In this document: one piece after another, positions 1 to 7,121 of the stretch
Position numbering within the stretch: position 1 is the stretch's first letter
Layout: every line of letters starts with the position of its first letter
DNA from: JBILVQ01 sp044370375
GTDB taxonomy: Bacteria > Bacteroidota > Bacteroidia > UBA4408
Assembly (NCBI GenBank): GCA_044370375.1
Contig: JBILVQ010000028.1
Location: forward strand, 1-21,247
Length of the DNA stretch: 21,247 nt
Direction of reading: 5' to 3'
Made by a program: the position numbers and the translations under genes
Notes under the pieces: model-generated
Databases searched by the model: none
Told to the model about the DNA's origin: nothing
What the model saw: the letters and a program-made list of their open reading frames with translations, nothing else

Positions 1-35
1 ATTCGAAAAATTTAATCCTGTTGCCCTTTCTTTGC

Positions 36-43
36 TAATTTTG
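36..43 (+). promoter_or_regulatory. Possible -7 promoter element for crtZ
   Basis: TAATTTTG matches the Bacteroidota -7 consensus TAnnTTTG. It lies 58 nt before the crtZ ATG. A TTG at 21-23 is too close (12 nt) to be a good -33 partner, so the call rests on the -7 match alone. Confidence 0.3.
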
Positions 44-101
44 CAATACGTTTTCTTTTTGATAATTCATCTCAAAAACTTTTTGGGTTGATTTTGGTTA
101 A

Positions 102-572
102 ATGCTTATGGAATTTTTCTTCAACGCTTTAGTTGTTCTCTTCACCTTTTGTGCCATGGAGTTTGTTGCGTGGTTTACCCACAAATTCGTTATGCACGGG
201 TTTCTTTGGTACCTTCACAGGGATCACCATCAGGGTCACGAAGGCTTTTTTGAAAAGAACGATGCCTTTTTCCTCATTTTTGCTGTCCCGAGTGCTTATT
301 GTTTTATTACCGGGGCCATTCATGATGATTTTCGTTTTTTTATTGGCGTTGGCATTGCATTGTATGGGTTGGCCTATTTTTTTGTTCATGATATCATCAT
401 TCACCAACGATTTAAGGTATTGAGAAATTGGCAAAACCCTTATGTATTGGGTATCAGAAGAGCGCATAAAATTCATCACAAATATTTGGAAAAAGAAGGG
501 GGAGAGAACTTCGGAATGTTGCTGGTTCCGATGCGTTATTTTAAAAAGACCTACGGAAAAATCATTGAGTAA
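102..572 (+). CDS. crtZ: Beta-carotene 3-hydroxylase (CrtZ family)
   Basis: Membrane di-iron hydroxylase of the fatty acid hydroxylase superfamily, expected to add 3-hydroxyls to the beta rings of beta-carotene to give cryptoxanthin and zeaxanthin. The 156-residue product has the four histidine clusters that bind the iron pair: HKFVMH (27-32), HRDHH (39-43), HDIIIH (96-101) and HKIHH (122-126). Hydrophobic segments lie at about 5-25 and 55-95. The size is normal for CrtZ. An in-frame ATG two codons later (108) is an equally possible start. The stop is 2 nt before the ATG of the lycopene cyclase gene, so the two are probably cotranscribed and translationally coupled; that gene makes the substrate. 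Phytoene synthase and desaturase genes are not in view. The histidine pattern makes the family secure; the substrate is inferred from family and neighbour. Confidence 0.92.
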   Translation: MLMEFFFNALVVLFTFCAMEFVAWFTHKFVMHGFLWYLHRDHHQGHEGFFEKNDAFFLIFAVPSAYCFITGAIHDDFRFFIGVGIALYGLAYFFVHDIIIHQRFKVLRNWQNPYVLGIRRAHKIHHKYLEKEGGENFGMLLVPMRYFKKTYGKIIE

Positions 573-574
573 AA

Positions 575-1273
575 ATGAATCTTTCCCTTTATGCCCTTTT
601 AATGATTCTTTCTTTGGCCGGTCCGCTGGCACTTAGCTTCGACAAGAAGGTGGCGTTTTATAAGTCGTGGTGGGCACTTTTTCCCGGAATTTTAATCAAT
701 GCACTCTTGTTTATCTTATGGGATGGTTGGTTTGTTCGAGAAGGGGTGTGGAGCTTTAACCCCGAATATGTTTGGTCATTTCGACTGAATGATTTGCCCT
801 TGGAGGAATGGAGTTTCTTTTTTGTGATCCCATATTGCAGTGTGTTTATTTATGCTTGTTTGAAGGGCTATTTTTCTTCTACCTTTTTGGATAGTGTTTC
901 TCATTTATTATCGCTTGCTGCTTTTATAATCATCGGTGCATTGTTGGTATGGAACCACAACTTAACCTACACGTTTTACAACAGTTTGTTTGCCTTTCTC
1001 ATTCTTGGTTACCATGTGTTTGGAGGTAAAAAATCCTATATGGGTTATTTTTGGCTCGCGTATTTTATACACCTGATTCCCTTCGGAATAATCAATGGAA
1101 TTTTAACGGCCAAACCGGTTGTCATTTATAATAATACAGAAAACCTAGGGATAAGGTTAGGTACCATTCCTATAGAGGATACTATTTATGCCTTAACTTG
1201 TTTGTTGCTCCCGATTACTGTTATGGAGTTTTTTCTGCAAAGGAAGAAGGCTCCTTCGCCAATACCCTCTTGA
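575..1273 (+). CDS. crtYcd: Lycopene beta-cyclase, fused CrtYc-CrtYd type
   Basis: Integral membrane enzyme expected to cyclise the ends of lycopene to beta-carotene. The 232-residue protein has about six or seven hydrophobic segments and two related halves, as expected when the small subunits CrtYc and CrtYd are fused. Each half carries the family's P-x-E-(E/D) signature: LPLEEW at 74-79 followed by a hydrophobic helix, and IPIEDT at 198-203. The N-terminal half also has the typical aromatic stretch with WSFNPEY at 59-65. The start lies 2 nt after the crtZ stop. The last 53 bases overlap the 3' end of the convergent pyrophosphohydrolase gene, so the tail after residue 215 is probably lineage-specific. 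The family is distinct from the flavin-dependent CrtY cyclases. That it works on lycopene is inferred from the family and from crtZ beside it. Confidence 0.9.
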   Translation: MNLSLYALLMILSLAGPLALSFDKKVAFYKSWWALFPGILINALLFILWDGWFVREGVWSFNPEYVWSFRLNDLPLEEWSFFFVIPYCSVFIYACLKGYFSSTFLDSVSHLLSLAAFIIIGALLVWNHNLTYTFYNSLFAFLILGYHVFGGKKSYMGYFWLAYFIHLIPFGIINGILTAKPVVIYNNTENLGIRLGTIPIEDTIYALTCLLLPITVMEFFLQRKKAPSPIPS

Positions 1274-1658
1274 TATTGGGTCTGAAATAATTTGGCCCCT
1301 TGAGTACTTTGCCGTCTTCTCGATAAATGGGTTTTCCCTCTTCGTCTAGTTTTGATAAGTTGCTTTGGTGAATTTCATTAAAAACCTCCGATATTTTGTG
1401 TTGCATCCCATGGGTAATAATGGTGCCACACAAAATGTATAGCATATCACCCAGAGCATCTGCAATTTCAACCAAATCTTCCTTTTGACATGCCTCCAGG
1501 TATTCTTCGTTTTCTTCCCGCATCAATTGATACCTTAAAAGATATTCCTTCGCATCAATGGCTCCTTCAGGAGAATTTCTAACCGTTAATCCAAATAACT
1601 CTTGAAATTCTTTTACTTGTGCTAGTTCCGGTGATAGGTGGTTGTGGTTCTTCATCAT
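1221..1658 (-). CDS. MazG/HisE-like nucleotide pyrophosphohydrolase
   Basis: Member of the all-alpha NTP pyrophosphohydrolase superfamily, which hydrolyses nucleoside triphosphates or related compounds to monophosphate and pyrophosphate with Mg2+ held by acidic residues. The metal motif is visible: an EE-x-EE run (48-52, helix 1) followed by E64-IA-D67-ALG-D71 (helix 2). The N-terminal VKEFQELFGLTVRNSP region and the C-terminal SNLSKLDEEGKPIYREDGK and KGPNY stretches are typical of the single-domain subfamily often labelled phosphoribosyl-ATP pyrophosphohydrolase-like. It is not linked to his genes, so a role in histidine synthesis is doubtful; clearing modified or excess nucleotides is a reasonable guess. 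Two start codons sit in tandem (1658 and 1655). The 3' end overlaps the convergent lycopene cyclase gene by 53 bases. Confidence 0.85.
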   Translation of the reverse strand: MMKNHNHLSPELAQVKEFQELFGLTVRNSPEGAIDAKEYLLRYQLMREENEEYLEACQKEDLVEIADALGDMLYILCGTIITHGMQHKISEVFNEIHQSNLSKLDEEGKPIYREDGKVLKGPNYFRPNIKRVLAKEPSSFAEKTP

Positions 1659-1706
1659 TTCATCTTTGCCTTACAAGATAAGCGCTTTTTACAAACCAAA
1701 AGAATT

Positions 1707-1725
1707 ATGTTTTTCACAAAAACAT
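1707..1725. repeat. Perfect 8-bp inverted repeat in divergent intergenic region
   Basis: ATGTTTTT and AAAAACAT are exact complements separated by CAC. The site lies between the divergent pyrophosphohydrolase gene (start 1658) and the T9SS cargo gene (start 1850), about 50 nt upstream of the former. The A/T-rich symmetric form could be a dimeric-regulator operator. No U-run or gene end makes it a terminator. Function is unknown. Confidence 0.4.
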
Positions 1726-1849
1726 GGCCTGTCTTGCCCGCCAAATGAGGGGTTTTAGCTTTGTTAAAATTGTATTGTTAGTTATTCTTTCCTCCCCGGG
1801 CGGAATTGCCCCGATTATTTTGTAATTTTAATCGAAAATTATTGCATCC

Positions 1850-2974
1850 ATGAAAGCTAAGTTCCTGCTTTTTTTAGCTCTTTTGCCTTCCTTTATTTTT
1901 GCCCAGAGCAACAATAAACCTGTGCGTCTTCCTCAGGTTCCGCAAAAACAATCTTTGCCCCTGTCTACATCAGCTGCCGCTTCAGGAAACCCTTTACCAC
2001 TGTATATTGATTATATAACAACCAATGGTGATGATGCTTCTTACCTTTGGCCTTTCAACTCCTACTATACTGCATCCGATACCGCTATCAATTTTGCCGG
2101 TGTGGCTTTCGATAGAATTATTGGTTACCAAACCTATTCACCTCCCTATGTTGTTTTAGATTTTAACGATTTAGGTTTGCCCAACGCCTACCCTGCCAAT
2201 CAGGTACTTTTCATTGATACTGCTTTCGTTTTTTATAGCCACGAAAACAATAGTGGCAATATGGATTATATTCAACTCGACATGGTTGAGCTACTGCCCA
2301 ACGATGCCATTAGTCTTGCCAATACTGTTCTTTGGTCACAAATAGACAGCACCAATTCCAGTCTATCTCCAACGCAAAATTGGAGTGATCCGGGATCTTA
2401 CCTTTTAAAATATTATCATATCAACACCACCACACTTGCCAATCAAAAAGTGGGTTTGGTTTTTAAATACGTGGATCAAACAAAATTAGATACCCTGGGA
2501 TTACTTGCAGGTTGCGTTCTTAATGGCAATGTGGCCCTGCAATCAACCATGGACAACTCTTACATGCGTTATCCTCCTACCTTTCCGTTGGGTAAAAATG
2601 CGAATGCGGTGGTGTTAAATCCTCCCTTTGGCATTGGTTATTTCTTGGCCCAAAATTGGGGCTTATCGATTAAGGCCGGGGTATTTAATGCCATTGTTGC
2701 AATAGCAGATAAATCACAACTGGAACAAGGTTTAATGGTTTCAACTGTGGCCGATGAATCTGGAAATTTTACGATTCGTTACCGTATGCCCGGGGATGAA
2801 GGGCAATTGCAGGTGCTTGATTTATCCGGTAAAATTGTTTTTGAAACCGTGATCCGGGGCGCCAATGAGTGGCAAACAGAAACGTTTAGCGCGGATTTCT
2901 TGTCCCAAGGACTTTACCTGACCCGTTTGGTACAGAATCATCGTGAGATTGGTTCCAGCAAACTGATTAAATAA
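1850..2974 (+). CDS. Secreted T9SS cargo protein, function unknown
   Basis: A 374-residue exported protein. Residues 1-19 form a signal peptide (Lys-containing start, hydrophobic core, likely cut near FAQ|S). The last 75 or so residues resemble a type A T9SS sorting domain: a beta-rich unit with GQLQVLDLSGKIVFE, a GLYLTRL strand and a terminal SSKLIK. It should therefore cross the outer membrane by the type IX system and be anchored at the surface or released. The middle part (about 50-280) is rich in Asn, Tyr, Thr and Asp with alternating hydrophobic strands; I recognise no catalytic motif and cannot name a family. The gene is monocistronic: a divergent gene lies upstream and the mlaE-mlaF pair converges on it with only 2 nt between stop codons. 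Confidence 0.8.
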   Translation: MKAKFLLFLALLPSFIFAQSNNKPVRLPQVPQKQSLPLSTSAAASGNPLPLYIDYITTNGDDASYLWPFNSYYTASDTAINFAGVAFDRIIGYQTYSPPYVVLDFNDLGLPNAYPANQVLFIDTAFVFYSHENNSGNMDYIQLDMVELLPNDAISLANTVLWSQIDSTNSSLSPTQNWSDPGSYLLKYYHINTTTLANQKVGLVFKYVDQTKLDTLGLLAGCVLNGNVALQSTMDNSYMRYPPTFPLGKNANAVVLNPPFGIGYFLAQNWGLSIKAGVFNAIVAIADKSQLEQGLMVSTVADESGNFTIRYRMPGDEGQLQVLDLSGKIVFETVIRGANEWQTETFSADFLSQGLYLTRLVQNHREIGSSKLIK

Positions 2975-2987
2975 ATCTAAAAAGATT
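2974..2987. other. Weak hairpin at convergent gene ends
   Basis: AATCT, loop AAAA, AGATT, spanning the junction of the T9SS gene stop and the mlaF stop (2977-2979). A 5-bp A/T-rich stem without a U-run is a poor terminator. I see no better one, so the convergent transcripts may overlap. Confidence 0.2.
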
Positions 2988-3729
2988 CTCTGAATTTTTT
3001 CATCATCACCGAAGCATAAACAAAATCGTTGAGCTCTTTTACACTCGACTTTGTGATTTCTTCTTTGTCTCCTTTCCAAAAAATTTCTCCTTTGTAAAGG
3101 AAGGAAATTTTATCACCAATTTCCATTACAGAATTCATGTCGTGGGTAATCACAATGGTGGTGATATTAAATTCGTAGGTGATTTCCTGAATTAAATTGT
3201 CAATTAAAATAGAGGTTCGGGGGTCAAGGCCCGAATTGGGTTCATCGCAAAATAAATATTTAGGATTCATGGCAATGGCCCTGGCAATAGCAACCCTTTT
3301 TTTCATTCCTCCACTTAATTCTGCCGGGAATTTTTGATTGGCATTTACAAGATTTACCCTGTTCAAACAGAAATTAGCCCTTTCGGTTTTTTCCTGTTCG
3401 GTCATCTCAGAAAACATGCTCATCGGAAACTTCACGTTTTCTTCTACCGTCATAGAATCAAACAATGCCCCGCCCTGAAAAAGCATGCCAATTTCTTTCC
3501 TTATTTTTTTCTTTTCATCAAATCCAAGGTCGGTAAAATCCTGCCCGCCATATAAAACCAATCCATCGTCCGGTTTAAACAAACCAACCATACATTTCAT
3601 TAAAACTGTTTTCCCTGAACCGCTTTCACCAATAATTAAATTTGTTTTTCCTTTAACAAACTCAATGGAAATATCTTTGAGGACCGTTCTTCCTGCAAAC
3701 GATTTGAATAATCTTTTTACCTCAATCAT
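2977..3729 (-). CDS. mlaF: MlaF-type ABC transporter ATP-binding protein
   Basis: Cytoplasmic ATPase of an MCE/Mla-type transporter that moves phospholipids or other lipids between the membranes. The 250-residue protein has the full ABC set: Walker A GESGSGKT (34-41), Q-loop Gln85, signature LSGGM (138-142), Walker B YLFCDE (158-163) and H-loop His196. GLDPRTS after Walker B, the long region before LSGGM, and direct pairing with an MlaE permease place it with MlaF rather than general importers. Its ATG overlaps the mlaE stop by 4 nt (ATGA), so translation is coupled. Genes for an MCE protein (MlaD) or other partners do not follow; the next gene lies on the other strand. The exact lipid and transport direction cannot be read from the sequence. 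Confidence 0.9.
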   Translation of the reverse strand: MIEVKRLFKSFAGRTVLKDISIEFVKGKTNLIIGESGSGKTVLMKCMVGLFKPDDGLVLYGGQDFTDLGFDEKKKIRKEIGMLFQGGALFDSMTVEENVKFPMSMFSEMTEQEKTERANFCLNRVNLVNANQKFPAELSGGMKKRVAIARAIAMNPKYLFCDEPNSGLDPRTSILIDNLIQEITYEFNITTIVITHDMNSVMEIGDKISFLYKGEIFWKGDKEEITKSSVKELNDFVYASVMMKKFRESF

Positions 3730-4466
3730 GACAACAACAATTGAGTTAAAATTACATTGAACAGCAAAATAACGATACTGCTAAAGACTACTGCCCTTGT
3801 TGATGATTGCCCAACCTCCAAAGCCCCGCCCTGCGTATAGTAGCCGTGATAGGAGGATACGGAAGTAATGATGAAGGCAAAAACCACCGTTTTAATTAGC
3901 GCATAAGAAACATTAAAGGGCCTAAAATCATATTGAATACCATATACAAATTCATAAGGGGTAACCGCACCTGATAAAACTCCGGCAATTAATCCTCCCA
4001 GTAATCCTAAAAACATACTAATCATGATTAGAAAAGGATTTACAAAAACAGCAGCAATAATTTTGGGTAATATCAGATAACTTTTTGAGTTGATGCCCAT
4101 TATTTCAAGGGCATCTATTTGCTCTGTTACCCTCATGGTGCCAATCTCTGAAGCAATGCTAGAACCAACTTTTCCGGCAAGTATTAAACTAACGATGGTT
4201 GGAGAAAATTCAAGAACAATTGAATCGCGGGAGGCTACACCAACTGCATAAAGCGGAATCCATGGACTTTCGAATCCAAAAGCCGATTGGATGGTAATTA
4301 CAGCACCCATGAATAGAGAAATAATGATTACAATACCCAAGGATCCAACACCCAGGGTATTCATCTCTTCCAACCAGCGCTTGCGATAGATACTCCACTT
4401 CTCAGGTTTGCTGAAAACCCTGCGAATTAGGATATAGTATCTTCCAACGTGAAAAAACCAATTCAT
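3726..4466 (-). CDS. mlaE: MlaE-type ABC transporter permease
   Basis: Inner-membrane permease of the MlaE family, partner of the ATPase encoded just downstream. The 246-residue protein has a basic amphipathic N-terminus, about five hydrophobic segments and the family's conserved loop, seen as AGKVGSSIASEIGTM followed by RVTEQIDALEIMGI in the middle of the protein, which contacts the ATPase. In the known complexes two MlaE and two MlaF subunits sit beneath a ring of MCE proteins, which must be encoded elsewhere here. It is the first gene of a two-gene minus-strand operon and starts about 70 nt from the divergent small lipoprotein gene. The length is normal for Bacteroidota MlaE. Confidence 0.9.
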   Translation of the reverse strand: MNWFFHVGRYYILIRRVFSKPEKWSIYRKRWLEEMNTLGVGSLGIVIIISLFMGAVITIQSAFGFESPWIPLYAVGVASRDSIVLEFSPTIVSLILAGKVGSSIASEIGTMRVTEQIDALEIMGINSKSYLILPKIIAAVFVNPFLIMISMFLGLLGGLIAGVLSGAVTPYEFVYGIQYDFRPFNVSYALIKTVVFAFIITSVSSYHGYYTQGGALEVGQSSTRAVVFSSIVILLFNVILTQLLLS

Positions 4467-4524
4467 TTTGGACCTTAATTTGCTGCTAAAGGTAAGAATT
4501 CAATTCCCATTCCTAAAGGCTCCG

Positions 4525-4532
4525 TATATTTG
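4525..4532 (+). promoter_or_regulatory. -7 promoter element of the small lipoprotein gene
   Basis: TATATTTG fits TAnnTTTG exactly and ends 5 nt before the ATG at 4538, which places transcription start at or within a few bases of the start codon. I see no TTG at a suitable -33 spacing. The element overlaps an upstream in-frame GTG (4532), which argues for the ATG as the real start. Confidence 0.5.
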
Positions 4533-4537
4533 TGTCA

Positions 4538-4741
4538 ATGAAAAAGTTTTTTCCCATTTCTTTATTGTTGATTTTTTGCGCGGGTATTCTGCTTTCGTCC
4601 TGTCAAACAGGCAAGGCTGGCAGCTCCCCTTACCGCGGAAAATCAGGAAAATCAAAAAGAAAAAGTAAATGCAATTGCCCTGGTTATACTTTCGCTTTTC
4701 CATCGGTTAAGGACGCCAACAATCCTTCAACTTTAGCATAA
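4538..4741 (+). CDS. Small lipoprotein, function unknown
   Basis: A 67-residue predicted lipoprotein. It has a Lys-Lys start, a hydrophobic core and a lipobox LSSC whose Cys22 would be lipidated, leaving a mature peptide of about 46 residues. That peptide is very basic in its first half (GKSGKSKRKSK) and then has a C-x-C pair (Cys45, Cys47) in KCNCPGY. I do not recognise the family. An in-frame GTG two codons upstream is possible but lies inside the -7 promoter match. A weak hairpin directly follows the stop, and feoA has its own promoter, so this is probably a separate transcription unit. Short basic lipoproteins with a C-terminal cysteine pair could bind metal or a partner; that is speculation. 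Confidence 0.6.
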   Translation: MKKFFPISLLLIFCAGILLSSCQTGKAGSSPYRGKSGKSKRKSKCNCPGYTFAFPSVKDANNPSTLA

Positions 4742-4765
4742 TATCCCCTGAACAGGGTATTTTTA
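4741..4765 (+). terminator. Weak hairpin after the small lipoprotein gene
   Basis: CCCT (4746-4749), loop GAAC, AGGG (4754-4757), flanked by ATA/TAT that could extend the stem across a bulge, then TTTTTA. It begins at the lipoprotein stop codon. The stem is short, so it is a partial terminator at best. Confidence 0.35.
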
Positions 4766-4781
4766 TACGCCTCAATAGTGT

Positions 4782-4789
4782 TAACTTTG
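4782..4789 (+). promoter_or_regulatory. -7 promoter element of the feoAB operon
   Basis: TAACTTTG matches TAnnTTTG exactly and ends 6 nt before the ATG at 4796. This supports 4796 over the in-frame GTG at 4778, which would lie upstream of the transcription start. No convincing -33 TTG and no recognisable Fur or DtxR box is visible in the short upstream region. Confidence 0.5.
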
Positions 4790-4795
4790 CCCATC

Positions 4796-5041
4796 ATGAA
4801 CCAAAATTTGCAAGGCTCTGTTTTAAGGTTAAAAGTGGGTGAATCCGCCATAATAGCCGGCTTTGATGACGCTGTTTTAGGTGCCCGCCTGATGGAAATG
4901 GGATTTCTGCCCGGAGAAAGAATTGTTTTGGAAAGAATTGCCCCTTTGGGCGACCCTGTTGTTATCCGTTTGGTGGATTGCAGTCTCGGACTTCGATTGT
5001 CGGAGGCAAATGCCGTTTTGATTGAAAAGGATGATTTATAG
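4796..5041 (+). CDS. feoA: Ferrous iron transport protein A
   Basis: Small cytoplasmic SH3-like protein required for, or modulating, FeoB-mediated Fe2+ uptake. The 81-residue product fits the FeoA family in length and pattern: VLRLKVGESAIIAGF at the start, ARLMEMGFLPGERIVLERIAPLGDPV in the middle, and a final VIRLVDCSLGLRLSEANAV strand region. The M-E-M-G-F-x-P-G-E core is the most diagnostic part. Start 4796 is preferred over GTG 4778 because of the promoter position and because the family begins close to this point. feoB follows after 35 nt. Many Bacteroidota fuse FeoA to FeoB; here they are separate proteins. Confidence 0.9.
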   Translation: MNQNLQGSVLRLKVGESAIIAGFDDAVLGARLMEMGFLPGERIVLERIAPLGDPVVIRLVDCSLGLRLSEANAVLIEKDDL

Positions 5042-5076
5042 TCAAAAAATTTTCGGCCTTTCATTTTAGTTCAAGC

Positions 5077-7119
5077 ATGTTTAAAATTGCCCTGGCCGGA
5101 AATCCCAATTGCGGCAAATCAACACTTTTTAATGCTCTTACCGGCCTTCGGCAAAAGACCGGTAATTTTCCCGGTGTAACCGTTGAAAAACACAGTGCCA
5201 GAATTGCTAATCCTGATCCGGATGATAGCGCTGTGAAAGAAATAGAATTGGTTGATTTACCCGGAACGTATAGCCTTTTTGCGAAATCACCGGATGAGGT
5301 TATTACCTGCAAAATACTCATTGAAGCATTAAATATTGACCATCCAGATGCCGTATTGCTCGTTATTGATGCAACTGCAATTAGAAGAGGGCTTTATTTG
5401 GCCACACAAATCATTGATTTAGGATTTCCGGTTTGGATTGTATTGAATAGAATCGATTTAGCACAATCCCGCGGAATTGGCATTGATATCCCTTTGTTGG
5501 AAGCAAAACTAAAGGCTCCTGTCTTTATGGTTAACTCACTCAATGGCGAAGGGGTTAATGCGCTAAAAAACAAATTGTTTGTTCGCCCGGATGTTCCTCC
5601 TGCCTTTTTATCCGAACTTCCTTTCCAAACAACAAAGTCAGACAAGCTTTCAGATTTTTCTTCAGTTTTTAAAAACAACCTGCTCCATTTTTTAGAGAAA
5701 GGGGAGAATGAACATTCGGGCTCAAAAATGCAAAGCCATGAAGCCCTTGTTCGATACAAGAAAATTGGCGAAGTGTTAAGCGGTATTTTTTCTGCCGGCA
5801 AGCCCATCAGGAAGCCCGGAACCGCAGGTATCGATGCCGTTTTAACCCACCGAATAGGCGGCTATTTATTTTTCCTTTTCATCCTGTTCCTCATCTTTCA
5901 ATCGGTTTTTTCATTTGCCTCCATTCCCATGGATTTTATTGATGCTTCCTTTTCAGCAGCAGGCGATTATTTTTACAATCAAATGCCCGATGGTATCCTT
6001 CGCGAATTGCTGATCAGTGGCGTTTGGGCAGGCTTGGGTGGGGTGGTAATTTTTATTCCACAAATTGCTTTGCTGTTTGGTTTTATTGCTGTGCTGGAAG
6101 ATTCGGGATATATGGCCAGGGTTAGTTTATTAATGGACAAATTACTCAGAGGTTTTGGATTAAACGGCAAGTCGGTAATTCCGCTCATGAGCGCTGTGGC
6201 CTGCGCTGTTCCTTCTATCTTAGGAACCAGAACCATTGCCAATCGTAAAGAAAGATTAATTACCATTTTGATTTTGCCGCTAGTGAGTTGTTCTGCAAGG
6301 CTCCCTGTTTATACTTTGCTGATTGGATTGGTTATTCCGGAGGGAAATTTTTGGGGCGTTTTTAATTATCAAGGATTAGCTCTTTTCATTCTTTATTTAA
6401 TTGGATTTGCAACGGCTTTATTGACCGCACTGGTTTTAAAGTATTTTTTAAAAACCCGAGAGAAAAGTTATTTCATCATGGAAATGCCTTCCTATCAGAT
6501 ACCCAGATGGCAAAATGTTTTTTTTGTGATGTTTGATAAGGTCAAAATTTTTCTTTTTGAAGCAGGAAAAATCATCATTGCTATTTCTATTATTTTGTGG
6601 TTTTTGTCCTCTTTTGCCCCTGGTGATACACATGGTTCAATTTCTCACAAATACAAGGAATTGGCAATTTTACAACCCGATTCGACCGAGGTTCTTGATT
6701 TAAGAATGAAGGAGGAAAAGCTGGCTACTTCTTATGCGGGCATACTCGGTAAAAGCATTGAACCCTTGATCAGTCCGCTCGGTTACGATTGGAAAATCGG
6801 AATCGCATTGATTACTTCTTTTGCCGCCCGTGAAGTTTTTGTTGGAACCATGGCAACATTGTATAGTTCTGATGAATCGGAAACCAATTTACAAAGCAGA
6901 TTGGCCATGGCAAAAAATCCGGAAACAGGAAAGCCACTTTATACCATGGCTTCAGGCGTTTCATTGTTGTTGTTTTATGCCTTTGCCCTGCAATGCATGA
7001 GTACCATTGCGGTAGTAAAACGCGAAACCGCATCGTGGAAATACACTCTTTTTCAATTGGCCTATCTCACCGCGCTTGCTTATTTAGCTGCTTTTTTTGC
7101 TTATTCTTTGTTGTCTTGA
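5077..7119 (+). CDS. feoB: Ferrous iron transporter FeoB
   Basis: Inner-membrane Fe2+ transporter with an N-terminal GTPase domain. G1 GNPNCGKST is at 8-16, the G2 Thr at 35, G3 DLPG at 60-63, G4 NRID at 124-127, and a G5-like NSLNGEG at about 153-159. A helical linker (about 165-250) leads to the membrane part from about residue 260, with two gate regions: LEDSGYMARVSLLMD followed by GKSVIPLMSAVACAVPS, the conserved SCSARLPVY segment, and AAREVFVGTMATLY near 600. Membrane helices run to the C-terminus. The 680-residue length is typical for an unfused FeoB. It is second in the operon after feoA. The stop is 2 nt before the kinase-like gene, so all three are likely translated from one message. 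Confidence 0.96.
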   Translation: MFKIALAGNPNCGKSTLFNALTGLRQKTGNFPGVTVEKHSARIANPDPDDSAVKEIELVDLPGTYSLFAKSPDEVITCKILIEALNIDHPDAVLLVIDATAIRRGLYLATQIIDLGFPVWIVLNRIDLAQSRGIGIDIPLLEAKLKAPVFMVNSLNGEGVNALKNKLFVRPDVPPAFLSELPFQTTKSDKLSDFSSVFKNNLLHFLEKGENEHSGSKMQSHEALVRYKKIGEVLSGIFSAGKPIRKPGTAGIDAVLTHRIGGYLFFLFILFLIFQSVFSFASIPMDFIDASFSAAGDYFYNQMPDGILRELLISGVWAGLGGVVIFIPQIALLFGFIAVLEDSGYMARVSLLMDKLLRGFGLNGKSVIPLMSAVACAVPSILGTRTIANRKERLITILILPLVSCSARLPVYTLLIGLVIPEGNFWGVFNYQGLALFILYLIGFATALLTALVLKYFLKTREKSYFIMEMPSYQIPRWQNVFFVMFDKVKIFLFEAGKIIIAISIILWFLSSFAPGDTHGSISHKYKELAILQPDSTEVLDLRMKEEKLATSYAGILGKSIEPLISPLGYDWKIGIALITSFAAREVFVGTMATLYSSDESETNLQSRLAMAKNPETGKPLYTMASGVSLLLFYAFALQCMSTIAVVKRETASWKYTLFQLAYLTALAYLAAFFAYSLLS

Positions 7120-7121
7120 AT

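Noticed and set aside
129..632. A 167-codon minus-strand frame antisense to crtZ and the start of the lycopene cyclase gene.
   Set aside because: The plus strand carries the four intact histidine clusters of CrtZ; the antisense product has no recognisable motif and is a shadow frame.
1724..1825. A 33-codon plus-strand reading frame with a short hydrophobic stretch, upstream of the T9SS cargo gene.
   Set aside because: No -7 element or other start signal precedes it, it overlaps the inverted repeat, and such short frames are expected by chance.
4742..4795. A Fur or DtxR operator in front of feoA.
   Set aside because: I could not align any segment convincingly with either consensus; the only symmetric element is the weak hairpin after the lipoprotein gene.
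4684..5064. A 126-codon minus-strand frame across feoA.
   Set aside because: feoA on the other strand matches its family over its full length and has a promoter; the antisense product looks random and basic.
6993..7121. An N-terminal extension of the kinase-like protein into feoB.
   Set aside because: The added residues are Cys- and Phe-rich frame noise; the kinase fold begins after the ATG at 7122, which is placed 2 nt after the feoB stop.
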